From JALOOB01 sp964387985 (GTDB lineage Bacteria > Chloroflexota > Anaerolineae > CG2-30-64-16): a DNA stretch of 64,000 nucleotides. A model generated the notes under the pieces. The model did not search any database. It was not told the DNA's origin and saw nothing but the letters and a program-made list of their open reading frames with translations. The number at the start of each line of letters is the position of its first letter. The stretch's first letter is position 1. Both the position numbers and the translations under genes were made by a program. Shown here in pieces: positions 17,837-27,250 of this stretch. The stretch spans positions 11,284 through 75,283 of the forward strand of contig CAYLZG010000005.1 of assembly GCA_964387985.1 (NCBI GenBank), given 5' to 3'.

Positions 17837-19300
17837 ATGCCCTTTGAGATCGTGATGCCTCGCCTGGGCTGGAATATGGAGTCTGGCAGCCTCGGACAGT
17901 GGCTGAAAGCCAACGGCGATACGGTCGAGGCCGGTGAACTCCTGTTCACCGTCGAAGGTGACAAAGCGACGCAGGAGGTGGAGGCGCTGGAGAGTGGCAC
18001 ATTGTACATCTCCGCCAACGCGCCGCCGCCCGGCAAAGAAGTGCCCGTTGGCACGGTACTGGGCTACCTGCTCGGCCCCGGTGAGGCCCCGCCCGATGTT
18101 CCACAGAAGAACTCGGGAACCGTCCCCGCCGGGCAAACGCTGTCCATGGCCGCGGCTCCCGATGTACCCATTGCCGGCCCACAGCGTGGACAGGGTACGC
18201 GCGAGCCAGCCATCAGCCCGCGTGCGCGACGAGTTGCCGGCGAGCTTGGCCTGGACTGGATCGCAGCGGCCCGGCATGGGAGGCTCCGCGGCACAGGCCG
18301 CACCGGCCGCATCCGGGAGGCCGATGTGCGCGCGGCCACACGGCTTGGTATCGGGGGACCCGCAGCCCTGACGGCGCCACCGGCTGCAGCCAGCCCGCTC
18401 GCCCGGCGCCTCGCGGCCGAACTTGGCATAGATATCAGTACGCTGGCTGTGCAAATGCCCGGCAGGCGTATCGAGCGGGCAGACATCGAGCGAGAGGCAG
18501 AACGGCTCCGGTCCGGCGCGGCCACACCGGCGATCGCAACCGCAGAGCCCTCGCGTCTCCCCCTGCCCGTGGGCGCTCCGCCGCCAGTCAGCGGGATTCG
18601 CAAGGCCATCGCAGAGCGTCTGGCAACCAGCGCACATACGACCGCTGCGGTGACTCTGACCACCGAAGCAGATGCCACCGAACTGATACGGTTGCGCTCG
18701 CAGCTCAAGTCGGACGGCAGGCAACCGGTGCCATCGTACACGGACCTGCTGATCAAGCTTGCTGCTGTTGCCCTCGCCGAATTCCCCCTGCTCAATACGC
18801 GATTTGAGGGCGAGACCATCGTTCAGTCGGCAGCCGCCCACATCGGTCTGGCCGTGGACACAGAGCGGGGCCTGCTGGTGCCCGTGGTGCGGGATGCGGG
18901 CACCCGGTCCCTGCGCAATATTGCGACCGAAACCCACGCCCTGATTCAAAAGACGCGCGCTGGCCGAGTCACTGCAGACGAACTGCGCGGTGGAACCTTC
19001 ACCATCACGAACCTGGGAATGTACGATATCGATGGCTTCACCCCGATCATCAACCTGCCCGAATGTGCGATCCTCGGTGTAGGGCGGATCGTGCCGAAGC
19101 AGGTGGTTCAGGCTACCTTGGACGAAATTCCGACGCTGGCCGACATGCCCGAGTCAGCGGCTTCGCGAGTCGTGATTCGCGGCATGATGTTTCTGAGCCT
19201 GACGTTCGATCACCGGTTGGTTGACGGCGCGCCTGCGGCGCGTTTTCTGCAGCGGATAAAGCAATTCGTGGAAAAGCCCTACCTATGGCTTGCCGGCTGA
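17837..19300 (+). CDS. 2-oxoacid dehydrogenase E2 acyltransferase
   Basis: 487 residues. The N-terminal lipoyl domain carries the modified Lys in EGDKATQEVE (about residue 39). Two peripheral-subunit-binding segments follow (about residues 116-155 and 185-220), each starting with SP-ARR; one is usual. The catalytic domain begins near GIRKAIAERL and ends with SLTFDHRLVDGAPAARFL, holding the catalytic His. It transfers the acyl group made by the fused E1 to CoA. No E3 (dihydrolipoamide dehydrogenase) gene is in the window, so E3 must come from elsewhere. Confidence 0.93.
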   Translation: MPFEIVMPRLGWNMESGSLGQWLKANGDTVEAGELLFTVEGDKATQEVEALESGTLYISANAPPPGKEVPVGTVLGYLLGPGEAPPDVPQKNSGTVPAGQTLSMAAAPDVPIAGPQRGQGTREPAISPRARRVAGELGLDWIAAARHGRLRGTGRTGRIREADVRAATRLGIGGPAALTAPPAAASPLARRLAAELGIDISTLAVQMPGRRIERADIEREAERLRSGAATPAIATAEPSRLPLPVGAPPPVSGIRKAIAERLATSAHTTAAVTLTTEADATELIRLRSQLKSDGRQPVPSYTDLLIKLAAVALAEFPLLNTRFEGETIVQSAAAHIGLAVDTERGLLVPVVRDAGTRSLRNIATETHALIQKTRAGRVTADELRGGTFTITNLGMYDIDGFTPIINLPECAILGVGRIVPKQVVQATLDEIPTLADMPESAASRVVIRGMMFLSLTFDHRLVDGAPAARFLQRIKQFVEKPYLWLAG

Positions 19301-19355
19301 AAGCTACGGGCCATCGCATTTCATCTCATTAACTTCGCAGCAAAGGAGCAATTTC

Positions 19356-20339
19356 ATGGCGCAATATAAGGTGATCATCACGGACTTTGACTTGCCCAAT
19401 AACGATCTCGAAGCGGCGGAGATTGCTGCATCCGGACTGGATATCCAACTGGTGCGCCTCAATGCGCGCGTCCCGGAGGACCTGGTCCCCCACGTCGCTG
19501 ACGCGGATGGCCTGATCGTGCAGTGGTGCAAGATCACGCCACAGGTGATTAACAGGCTGGAACACTGCAAGATCATCTCGCGCTATGGGATCGGAGTCGA
19601 CATGGTAGACCTGGAGGCGGCGGGAAAGGCGGGCATCCCCGTGTCCAATGTGCCTGATTTCTGCATCGAAGAGGTCAGCACACACACTATCGGCTTCGTC
19701 ATTGCCCTGAATCGTCACATGTGGCTGCACGACGCGCATGTGCGCTCGGGGCACTGGGGTGGGACACCAGGTGGTGCACCTTCACGGCTTGCGGGACAGA
19801 CATTGGGCATCGTTGGGTTGGGCAACATTGGGTCCCTCGTAGCGCGCAAGGCCGGGTGCCTGGGCCTGCAGTTAGTGGGATATGATCCCTACTTGCGTGC
19901 CGAACGTGCTGCTGAACTCGGAGTGAACCTCGTCTCGCTCGATGAGTTGCTCGCGCAATCGGACTACGTATCGCTTCACTGCCCGTTGGTGCCGGAGACG
20001 CGACATCTGATCGGCGCAGTCCAGTTGGCAACTATGAAGCCGACCGCCTACCTGATCAATATGGCGCGCGGTCCGGTCGTGGATCAGCCTGCTCTCTGCG
20101 ACGCACTGGTGCGGGGAGTGATTGCGGGTGCAGCGGTAGATGTCCTGGAACAGGAGCCGCCCGATCCTGCGGACCCGCTGCTCCGGCTGCCAAATATCAT
20201 CATTACGCCACATACATCGAGTTGGTCCAACGAGTCGGCGGCCTACTTGCGCCGGCAGGCCGCAGCGAACGTGGTGACTGCCCTGAAGGGCAAGATGCCG
20301 GGGTCGATCGTGAACCGCAAGTGGTTGGCGACCGCGTGA
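19356..20339 (+). CDS. D-isomer-specific 2-hydroxyacid dehydrogenase
   Basis: 327 residues from ATG 19356, which has AAAGGAG upstream; the longer open frame has no such site. Family features: SRYGIGVDMVDLEAA, NAD-binding GIVGLGNIG, YLINMARGPVVDQ with the catalytic Arg region, EQEPPDPADPLL with the Glu, and TPHTSSWSNESA with the catalytic His. This is the phosphoglycerate-dehydrogenase/CtBP-like branch. It probably interconverts a 2-oxo and a D-2-hydroxy acid of the pathway. Confidence 0.9.
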   Translation: MAQYKVIITDFDLPNNDLEAAEIAASGLDIQLVRLNARVPEDLVPHVADADGLIVQWCKITPQVINRLEHCKIISRYGIGVDMVDLEAAGKAGIPVSNVPDFCIEEVSTHTIGFVIALNRHMWLHDAHVRSGHWGGTPGGAPSRLAGQTLGIVGLGNIGSLVARKAGCLGLQLVGYDPYLRAERAAELGVNLVSLDELLAQSDYVSLHCPLVPETRHLIGAVQLATMKPTAYLINMARGPVVDQPALCDALVRGVIAGAAVDVLEQEPPDPADPLLRLPNIIITPHTSSWSNESAAYLRRQAAANVVTALKGKMPGSIVNRKWLATA

Positions 20340-20449
20340 GCGGCCGGTAGAGGGGAGCGGAGGCCGCCTTCGGATGACCGGCAAACGCAGACGTGCCTCC
20401 GCAGCATGATATCCTGGACCGTGTAATAGAGACTAAGGAGGAGAAGGCG

Positions 20450-21277
20450 TTGGACGAAACGAAGATGGCGGGCAAGCGGGTGCTGGTGACGGGCTCCGGG
20501 ACCGGAATCGGCAGGGAAATTGGGCTGGAATTCGCACGCGCGGGCGCCGATGTAGTCTTTCACTATGCACACAGCAATCAAGGCGCATTGTCCGCAGCAG
20601 AGGAGGCACGCGGGCTGGGCGTCCGCACCACCGTCCTGACTGCTGACTTCAGCAGAATCGAGGAAGTTCAGCGAATGACCCGCCAGGCCATCGACTTCCT
20701 GGGCGGAATGGACATCCTGGTCAATAACGCGGGCATCACCATGAATCGGCCCTTTGAAGATGTCACGCCAGAGCAATTCGACACCCTCTATCACGTCAAT
20801 ATCCGCGCGATGTTCTTTGCCACGCAGGCCTGTGTGCCCGCAATGGTTGCCCAGGGGCAAGGTGTGGTCATCAATCTCTCATCGGTCCACGCGTATGAAG
20901 GCACGCCAGAACACACCGTCTATGCGGGCACCAAAGGCGCCATCGTCAGCTTCACGCGCGCGCTGGCCGTCGAACTGGCACTCAAGGGGATCCGGGTAAA
21001 CGCCATCGCGCCGGGTGCAGTCATCGTGGAGAATCACTACAAAGCAATCGGCAAAATCGATCTTGAGGGAACCGGCCGCAACATCCCCGCCGGTTTTGTC
21101 GGGGAGCCGCTCGATGTCGCGCGCCTGGCTGTCTTCCTGGCCTCCGATGCAGCGCGCTATATCGTCGGTCAGACCATCATTATTGACGGCGGCACGACGG
21201 CCTGGCTGCCGTTCTGCGACGCCTTTCGCCACACATCGGATGCGAAATTCGGCAAGGACTACGTTCCGGGCCTCTAG
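20450..21277 (+). CDS. SDR-family oxidoreductase (3 of 3)
   Basis: 275 residues if TTG 20450 is used: AAGGAGGA ends seven bases before it, whereas the in-frame ATG 20465 is 22 bases away. SDR motifs are complete: VTGSGTGIG, LVNNAG, Ser in NLSSVHA and YAGTK as YxxxK, ending IIIDGGTTAW. The lack of an acidic residue after strand two (HYAHSNQ) suggests NADP use. Close in pattern to glucose/3-oxoacyl-type reductases; substrate unknown. Confidence 0.87.
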   Translation: MDETKMAGKRVLVTGSGTGIGREIGLEFARAGADVVFHYAHSNQGALSAAEEARGLGVRTTVLTADFSRIEEVQRMTRQAIDFLGGMDILVNNAGITMNRPFEDVTPEQFDTLYHVNIRAMFFATQACVPAMVAQGQGVVINLSSVHAYEGTPEHTVYAGTKGAIVSFTRALAVELALKGIRVNAIAPGAVIVENHYKAIGKIDLEGTGRNIPAGFVGEPLDVARLAVFLASDAARYIVGQTIIIDGGTTAWLPFCDAFRHTSDAKFGKDYVPGL

Positions 21278-21316
21278 CGTCCGGTCACTAGCATCCATCC
21301 ACCATGCGAGGCCAAC

Positions 21317-22702
21317 ATGACGTTCATCGCGATTGATTTGGGCACTTCCTTCATCAAGGGCGCGGTCTTGAATCTCGATTCGGCTACCATCAGGCACATT
21401 CATCGTGAGCCGTTTCCCGCAGCCTTGCCCGGCCTACCCCCTCTCTACAAGGAAGTTGCCCCGGATGCCGTTCTAGCGGCGGTGAACTCGCTCTTGGCCA
21501 CGCTCATCCCCTATGCAGACGCAGAAGGCGGTTTGGACGGCATCGTCATGTGCACACAGATGCACGGACTGGTGCTGACCACGTCAACGGGTGAGCCTCG
21601 TTCCAACCTGACCACCTGGCAGGACCAGCGCGTGCTCGAACCCCACCCATCGGGCTGCGGAACCTACTTCGATGCGATGGTCGCCCGGCTCAACGCCGAT
21701 CAGATCCACCAACTTGGCAATGAACTGCGTCCGGGGCTGCCGGTCGGCATGCTGTTTATGCTCGCGGAACAGGGACAGCTTCCGTCGCCAGCCTTGCATC
21801 TCGCCACCCTGCCCGATTTCGTAATTTCGAATCTCTCAGGGACACCGCCCAGCATCGAAGCATCGAACGCAATGGCGCACGGCGTCCTGAACCTGGAAAC
21901 ACTCGACTGGCACCACGAAGTCATCGCCGCGCTGGGGCTGGAACGCCTGCACTGGCCTGAAATCAAGAAGCATGGTGCTGTCGTTGGCCGGCTATCTGTC
22001 GGCGGGCACACCGTCCCATGTTATTCACCCATCGGCGACTACCAGTGCGCGATTCTGGGTTCGCTGCTCCGCTACCGAGAGCTGTCACTAAACATTTCAA
22101 CCGGCTCGCAGGTCAGCCTGCTCCGGTCCGGACCGGAGTTCGGTGATTTCCAGACGCGTCCCTTCTTCGACGGCCGCTACCTATCGGCCATCACCCACAT
22201 CCCCGCGGGACGCGCACTGACTGCATTGGTACGGCTGTTCAGCGAGCTCGCCGAAGCACAGGGGTTGACGCTATCCGATCCCTGGTGCTATGTCGGGCAG
22301 GCGGCTGCCGCGACCGGGCCGACGCGCATGCGGGCAGACCTCGCCTTCTTCAATAGCTCGTGCGGGGACCGCGGCGCGTTCACAGATGTCCGGGAAGAGG
22401 AGCTGACGATCGGCCACATTTTCCGCGCAGCTTTCCAGAATATGACCGACAACTACTATACGTGCGCCCGGCGCATCTCGCCGGGCCAGGAGTGGGAAAA
22501 CCTGGTTTTTTCCGGCGGCCTGGCGCAGAAATTCCCGGTCTTGCGTGACCTGATCCGCGACAGATTCAACGTGCCCTTCCGGATGTGTCCATCCGCGGAA
22601 GACACGCTGCTGGGGCTTATGGCCCTCGCCCTCGCCTTCACGGGCCGAACGCCTACAGTCGAACAGGCCGCAGCCCACCTCTTCGACACCTACCATGAGT
22701 GA
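21317..22702 (+). CDS. FGGY-family carbohydrate kinase
   Basis: 461 residues. The ATPase-fold phosphate loop is FIAIDLGTSFIKGAVL, CTQMHGLVLT forms the sugar-side strand, TTWQDQR carries the likely catalytic Asp, GDYQCAILGS replaces the usual GDxQAA, and FSGGLAQKFPVLRDL is the adenosine motif. Family members phosphorylate ketoses, polyols and heptuloses; the sequence leans towards the sedoheptulokinase/xylulokinase side. It is the last gene of the + strand block and faces a convergent binding-protein gene 84 bases on; no clear terminator hairpin is visible in that gap. Confidence 0.88.
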   Translation: MTFIAIDLGTSFIKGAVLNLDSATIRHIHREPFPAALPGLPPLYKEVAPDAVLAAVNSLLATLIPYADAEGGLDGIVMCTQMHGLVLTTSTGEPRSNLTTWQDQRVLEPHPSGCGTYFDAMVARLNADQIHQLGNELRPGLPVGMLFMLAEQGQLPSPALHLATLPDFVISNLSGTPPSIEASNAMAHGVLNLETLDWHHEVIAALGLERLHWPEIKKHGAVVGRLSVGGHTVPCYSPIGDYQCAILGSLLRYRELSLNISTGSQVSLLRSGPEFGDFQTRPFFDGRYLSAITHIPAGRALTALVRLFSELAEAQGLTLSDPWCYVGQAAAATGPTRMRADLAFFNSSCGDRGAFTDVREEELTIGHIFRAAFQNMTDNYYTCARRISPGQEWENLVFSGGLAQKFPVLRDLIRDRFNVPFRMCPSAEDTLLGLMALALAFTGRTPTVEQAAAHLFDTYHE

Positions 22703-22786
22703 TCTGGTCGTGAGCCACTGTCGGTCTGGGCCTTGCTACGATCGGATGTATGCTCTTTCCATTTTGGGTTATCTGACTTCTTCTGA

Positions 22787-24082
22787 CTACCACCCGAAGA
22801 GTGCCTCCGCCTGCATCTGTGCTTCACCCAGTGCGGCCTCCGTATCCAGATCTCCGTTAACCACCTTCTCAACTGCCTGCAAGTAGGCCGCCACCGTGCC
22901 CCCAATCGCGGACGTTTCAAGAGTACTATCCCAGATGAACAGCCGATCTGGGAGACTCCGGGCGATTCTGAGCGTCTCCTTGTCAACATGCACCGTATAG
23001 GTCTGCGAGGCGAGCTGGGAAGTGCGCGGCGCAAGCAGTGGGGTGGCTGCCTCTGGCTGGTCGATGAGGAACTTGATCCACTGCCATGCGGCCATCGCTT
23101 TCTGCGAGTTTCGGAGGATAGCATAGATGTCCAGCGCTGCCACGCCGATGGTCCCTTTGCCCGCGGGCAGAGGGACCATCCCGGGCACGGCCCGACCCAT
23201 ATCGCTCAAGAAGCCGGCAAAGCGGGCCCGGTCAGCATAGAAGCCCAACCATAGTCCGCACCTGCCCGCCCAGATGGCTCGATTGATGTCCCCCATCTGC
23301 GCCCGCACATCCTCGGGAGCCGGATTGGTCTGATAGATGCGCCTCAGCCCCGTATACCATGCGAGCGCATCCTCGTTCGCCGGGCTATCGAGGGTCGGTC
23401 GGGTCGGCTCGACCAGGTTATCGACAAGCTGGCCACCGAGAAGATAGGCGAAGATGGCTGCATCACCCATATCCGGGCGGGGGCAGTAACCATAGGTGTA
23501 GTCCACAGCACCGGCCGGTGATTGGGCTGTCTGCACTGTCAGCGCGAACTCCTCCAGTGTCCACCTGTTCTCTGGAATCTTGATGCCCGCCGCGTCAAAA
23601 CGTTCCGTGTTATAGTAAACGACGATCGGATTCATGCCTGCAGGGATGCCGAGTTGCCTCCCTTCGAGCCGCATCGCCTCCGCGGTGCCTTCGACCAGGT
23701 CACTGAAAGGGAAGACTGTGTCGGTGGCGGATGTCTCTGCCTCAATCAGGTCATCAAGCGGCCTGAACTCGGCGATGCGTTCGCTCGTCAGGTCCGCCAG
23801 TGCCACGCGTACTACATCGCACGTGGTACAGGATGCCTCCATGCTCGCGCCGGGTCCCCCTTGGCTCATCATCTTGACCGTGATATGGGGATACGCGGCC
23901 TCAAACTCTTCGATTAGCCTGGCATATGAATCTCTGGCATAGTTTGGCGTAGCGAAGCTGATCGTCACCGGTTCTACAGCGGGCGCGGCCTGCCGGCCGC
24001 AGCCGGTGCCGATCAGGATCACTACCAGCAAGCCGACTACCAGGCCACGCGGGCGCGTATATGAACGCAAACTCTGCCTCAT
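22787..24082 (-). CDS. ABC transporter sugar-binding lipoprotein (second copy)
   Basis: 431 residues, ribosome site GAGGAGATAAG. The N-terminus has a signal peptide with lipobox LIGTGCG, so the mature protein is a lipoprotein starting at about Cys28. The body is a family 1 extracellular solute-binding protein: FATPNYARDSYARLIEEFEAAYPHITV, IPAGMNPIVVYYNTERFDAAGI, RWTLEEFA and WQWIKFLIDQPEA. It is the last gene of the 22-kb minus-strand operon, whereas the permease pair sits next to the other binding protein at its start; it may feed the same permeases with a second ligand. Confidence 0.9.
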   Translation of the reverse strand: MRQSLRSYTRPRGLVVGLLVVILIGTGCGRQAAPAVEPVTISFATPNYARDSYARLIEEFEAAYPHITVKMMSQGGPGASMEASCTTCDVVRVALADLTSERIAEFRPLDDLIEAETSATDTVFPFSDLVEGTAEAMRLEGRQLGIPAGMNPIVVYYNTERFDAAGIKIPENRWTLEEFALTVQTAQSPAGAVDYTYGYCPRPDMGDAAIFAYLLGGQLVDNLVEPTRPTLDSPANEDALAWYTGLRRIYQTNPAPEDVRAQMGDINRAIWAGRCGLWLGFYADRARFAGFLSDMGRAVPGMVPLPAGKGTIGVAALDIYAILRNSQKAMAAWQWIKFLIDQPEAATPLLAPRTSQLASQTYTVHVDKETLRIARSLPDRLFIWDSTLETSAIGGTVAAYLQAVEKVVNGDLDTEAALGEAQMQAEALFGW

Positions 24083-24118
24083 AGCACTTATCTCCTCGGC
24101 AACGTCAGAAACACCAAC

Positions 24119-26278
24119 TTACACAGCCTCAAACAGCAGCAGTTCCGAGGCCAGCGGGGCCTCAACCCGAATCACCAGGCCCTGCTTCATCAGTACGAGG
24201 CCGTCGACCTCGCTCGTCTGCCGGTCGTTGTCAAATGTCACCCGATAGCGTCTCCCCGCATCCAGACCGCGCACGCGCAGCAGATACTCCTGCTCGTTCG
24301 GCGCAGCAAGCTGAAACAACCCTACGATCGCGCGCAGCCTGTCCCGCGCGGCGAGCTCAAGGACACCCCAACCTTGAGGCTCCGGCCCTGTCAGGACCGG
24401 TGTGTGGTGGAATATCCGGCCGTCGCGCAGGTAGCGACGGACAAAGGTCTTGTACACGTTCACCATGTGTCGGACGCGCTCAGTCTGAACAGGATTGAGC
24501 TGTGAAGGCACCGGGTTGAGGAAGGCGACGAGCGGGTGGCCGAACAGCAGGATCCGAGCCTGGAAGTCGAGCGAGGCAGCTTGGTGGCCGCGGACACCCT
24601 CGCCCAACAACCCGTTGCAATACTCGGGTGGCAGGGCCATTGTCATACCGTTGAAGATGCTAAAGGAACGCGGGGCCACATGCCAATCACTCACCAGCGT
24701 ATCGTAGAAATGGCGCATCAGGCCGATGTCGGTGCGGCCGCCACCGCCTGCACAGTTCTGGAAGTAGACGCCGGGAAAGCGCTGCCTCAGGCGATCGTAG
24801 ACACCATACAGTGTCTCATAGTAACGCCAACTGATGTTCTCGGTGAAGCCCGCCTGCTCAGTCTGCGCGTGATCGGTCACCGGCGTATTGTGGTCCAGCT
24901 TGAAAAATTCGACCTCATTCTCCGTGAATACACGGGCAATCTCGGACTCCATCCACTCGGCTGCGCCTGGCGCAGTGAGGTCGAGCAGGTCGCCCAGCCG
25001 CCGTTGGCCATCATAGGCGACGGCGACCCACTCGGGATGCTCCTGTGCGATCCGGCTCTTACGCCCGATGCGCTCCGCGTCAATCCAGAGGCCGAACCGC
25101 ATTCCCTTTTCGTGCGCGCGGTCGCGGATGGGTCCCAGCCCTTGCGGGAAGCGGGTCAGGTCCACGTTCCAGTCGCCCGCCGTCGCGTACCATTCGGGCA
25201 CGCCGGATGCACCGGGCACCAGCGGCGTGTACCAGCCTGCATCGATGAAGAAGACTTCCGCGCCGAGCGCAGCGGCTGTATCCATCTCGTGGTACACCGA
25301 TTCGTAGGTGATGTTCTGCTCCGGCCCGATGCCTGACAGAACGAGTCCCGCAAGCGCATCCGGCTGTGCCGGGAAGACCGTCTGCCGCAGGTGGTCATGC
25401 ATGGCCTGGATGGCACAATCGAGGTCGGCCTGCACCATGCCGACGTGCATTTCAGGGCTGCGAATCGTTTCCCCTGCGGCGAGCACGCGCTGCGGCGCGG
25501 GCGCGGCCGGCCCGGCACAGAAGCCCAGCCTGGCCGACAGGTCATCCGTACCGATATCGGCATTCAAGTCGAACTCGAACGAATAGCCGCCTGACCAGGC
25601 AAGCTGGCCGATGAAATGCTCACCGGTTGCCTGATTCCGAAGGACAAACATCGGGTGCCGGTAGCGTTCGCGGCGGTAGCGTCCATCGACTCGGTAGGCC
25701 GCGTTGGGCAGCTCATGCCACCGGAAGCTGCCCTCGTCGCCCCAGTGGTTGTCCTCGAAGTAGCCAAGCGACCACAGCGCAGCATCCTTGGTGGGCAGAT
25801 ACGATTGCCATCGTTTCGTCCGGTGCAGCACGCCGCTCCATACGTCGCATTGCGCCAGCGCGACCGGACGGTCCGCGAGGTTTGTAATCTCCAGCCAGCG
25901 GGTCAGGATGGGCGTACCGTCCAGAAGCGTGTGTATCGCCAACGCGACCGGTCGCCGCGTGTGGCGGAGTCGCACGATCGCGTGCCGCCCTTTCGCCTCT
26001 TGTTGCTGCTCGAGGCCTGCCCATTCCCAATGCGAGGCCAGGAGTTGGCCCTCTATCTCGACGTTGAAGACCTGTGGAACGGGATGCTGGTCCGGATCCA
26101 GCCGGATGTCATCCGGGTTGATATAGCCCGCACCGTTCCAACCACGGCTGACAAGACGTCCCCGGATGAACGACTCCTCGTAGACCGTGAGCCCAGTACG
26201 ATAGCTCAAGGTTGGGAATGGATCGTTCGTCAAGTGAATATCGTACCAGGAATGCACTTCCACAGGAGCCGGTGTCAT
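24119..26278 (-). CDS. GH36-family glycoside hydrolase, type B (1 of 2)
   Basis: 719 residues from the ATG that overlaps the kinase stop (ATGA); the longer open frame reaches back into that gene. It starts with a galactose-mutarotase-like sandwich (YRTGLTVYEESFIRGRLVSR). The likely nucleophile is the Asp of FFKLDHNTP (about residue 462), the acid/base the Asp of TLVSDWH (about 530), joined by NCAGGGGRTDIG. It is clearly paralogous to 35678-37816 and distinct from the type A enzymes of this region. Lacks a signal peptide, so probably intracellular. Alpha-galactosidase is the default call; the exact linkage is unknown. Confidence 0.87.
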   Translation of the reverse strand: MTPAPVEVHSWYDIHLTNDPFPTLSYRTGLTVYEESFIRGRLVSRGWNGAGYINPDDIRLDPDQHPVPQVFNVEIEGQLLASHWEWAGLEQQQEAKGRHAIVRLRHTRRPVALAIHTLLDGTPILTRWLEITNLADRPVALAQCDVWSGVLHRTKRWQSYLPTKDAALWSLGYFEDNHWGDEGSFRWHELPNAAYRVDGRYRRERYRHPMFVLRNQATGEHFIGQLAWSGGYSFEFDLNADIGTDDLSARLGFCAGPAAPAPQRVLAAGETIRSPEMHVGMVQADLDCAIQAMHDHLRQTVFPAQPDALAGLVLSGIGPEQNITYESVYHEMDTAAALGAEVFFIDAGWYTPLVPGASGVPEWYATAGDWNVDLTRFPQGLGPIRDRAHEKGMRFGLWIDAERIGRKSRIAQEHPEWVAVAYDGQRRLGDLLDLTAPGAAEWMESEIARVFTENEVEFFKLDHNTPVTDHAQTEQAGFTENISWRYYETLYGVYDRLRQRFPGVYFQNCAGGGGRTDIGLMRHFYDTLVSDWHVAPRSFSIFNGMTMALPPEYCNGLLGEGVRGHQAASLDFQARILLFGHPLVAFLNPVPSQLNPVQTERVRHMVNVYKTFVRRYLRDGRIFHHTPVLTGPEPQGWGVLELAARDRLRAIVGLFQLAAPNEQEYLLRVRGLDAGRRYRVTFDNDRQTSEVDGLVLMKQGLVIRVEAPLASELLLFEAV

Positions 26279-27249
26279 GTTGAACCCCCCGCGCAGTAAC
26301 GCAGAACTTGTCCCAGAAACTGCCGCGCAGCATCCATGTAACGAGATTCCGACGGGTACATGCTGGCCAGTTGCAGGCACATCTTCAGGCTGTACGCGTC
26401 GAAGCGAGCCTGGAAGCCCGCATCCAGCCCGTGACGCTGCCGGTAGGCCGCCATAAGCCACTCGTCTGCCATGCTGAACATGGAAGACAGCTCCCGGGCA
26501 TAGTCCGCGTAATAGCCCATTACATCCACGAATGCGCTCACATACACACGGTCATCCCGACGATCCACCATCACGTTACCGGTCCAGATGTCGTAATGGG
26601 TCAGCGTACCGGTGGGGCCGATGTCCAGCAGCGCGGGCAGCTGCCCGCGCACCTCGGTCAATCCGTCCAACATCGCAGCGTCCAGCAAGCCCTTGTCTCG
26701 GGCCTCCGCTACCGCGATGTCGTACCGCGGGACCCAGAAATCGGCCCATGTGGCGGACCGTTTCGACGGGCTCAGTTCGACACCGCCGAAGCCCAGATCT
26801 TGGTGCGTGTGCAGATCGATGACATGCTCGGCGATTTCCTGGGCGATGCTGCGCTGCTCGTCCTGGGCCAATGTCTCACGGATCGCAGAGAGCACTTTGC
26901 CAGGCACCTCTGACATGACGAGTACGCTGCCAGGTATCTTCTCCCCGCTCGCGTCCAGAAGCAACGGTTCCGGCACGGGCATGGCCGTATGCTGCCGGAA
27001 GTAGTGCAGCACGTCGTATTCCCGGCGCAGAGCGGGATCATCCGGCTGCGGCGTGATCTTGATAACCAGGCGCCGCTCGGTCCCGTCCACCGGAACGGAG
27101 ACCACCCTGTTCCACAGGCCGCCGGTCAGGATCGAGTACCCCTTGCAGCGGGTCTCGACGCCGAGGGCCTCGGTGGCCAGCGCGCTGAGCGTCGCGTCCG
27201 TGAGACAAGGATCTATCTTCGCCCGCAGGATGTCTTCCTGTACGTTCAT
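26275..27249 (-). CDS. APH-fold (aminoglycoside phosphotransferase family) sugar kinase
   Basis: 324 residues. The kinase-like fold shows LVIKI (ATP Lys), a hinge at MSEVPGKV, the catalytic loop THYDIWTGNVMV (HxDxxxxN) and a metal-binding FVDVMGYYAD in place of DFG-like DxD. Family members include the anomeric kinases such as N-acetylhexosamine 1-kinase as well as antibiotic and fructosamine kinases. Wedged between two GH36 genes, with an overlap to one and a one-base gap to the other, it most likely phosphorylates the hexose they release. Antibiotic resistance is unlikely in this context. Confidence 0.82.
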   Translation of the reverse strand: MNVQEDILRAKIDPCLTDATLSALATEALGVETRCKGYSILTGGLWNRVVSVPVDGTERRLVIKITPQPDDPALRREYDVLHYFRQHTAMPVPEPLLLDASGEKIPGSVLVMSEVPGKVLSAIRETLAQDEQRSIAQEIAEHVIDLHTHQDLGFGGVELSPSKRSATWADFWVPRYDIAVAEARDKGLLDAAMLDGLTEVRGQLPALLDIGPTGTLTHYDIWTGNVMVDRRDDRVYVSAFVDVMGYYADYARELSSMFSMADEWLMAAYRQRHGLDAGFQARFDAYSLKMCLQLASMYPSESRYMDAARQFLGQVLRYCAGGST

Positions 27250-27250
27250 C

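Noticed and set aside
7285..22702. Sulfoquinovose (sulfo-transaldolase) pathway
   Set aside because: A transaldolase is present, but there is no GH31 sulfoquinovosidase, sulfosugar isomerase or sulfonate exporter; the glycosidases are GH36/GH2.
26275..27249. Aminoglycoside resistance gene
   Set aside because: Fold matches, but tight coupling to glycosidase genes makes a sugar kinase much more likely.
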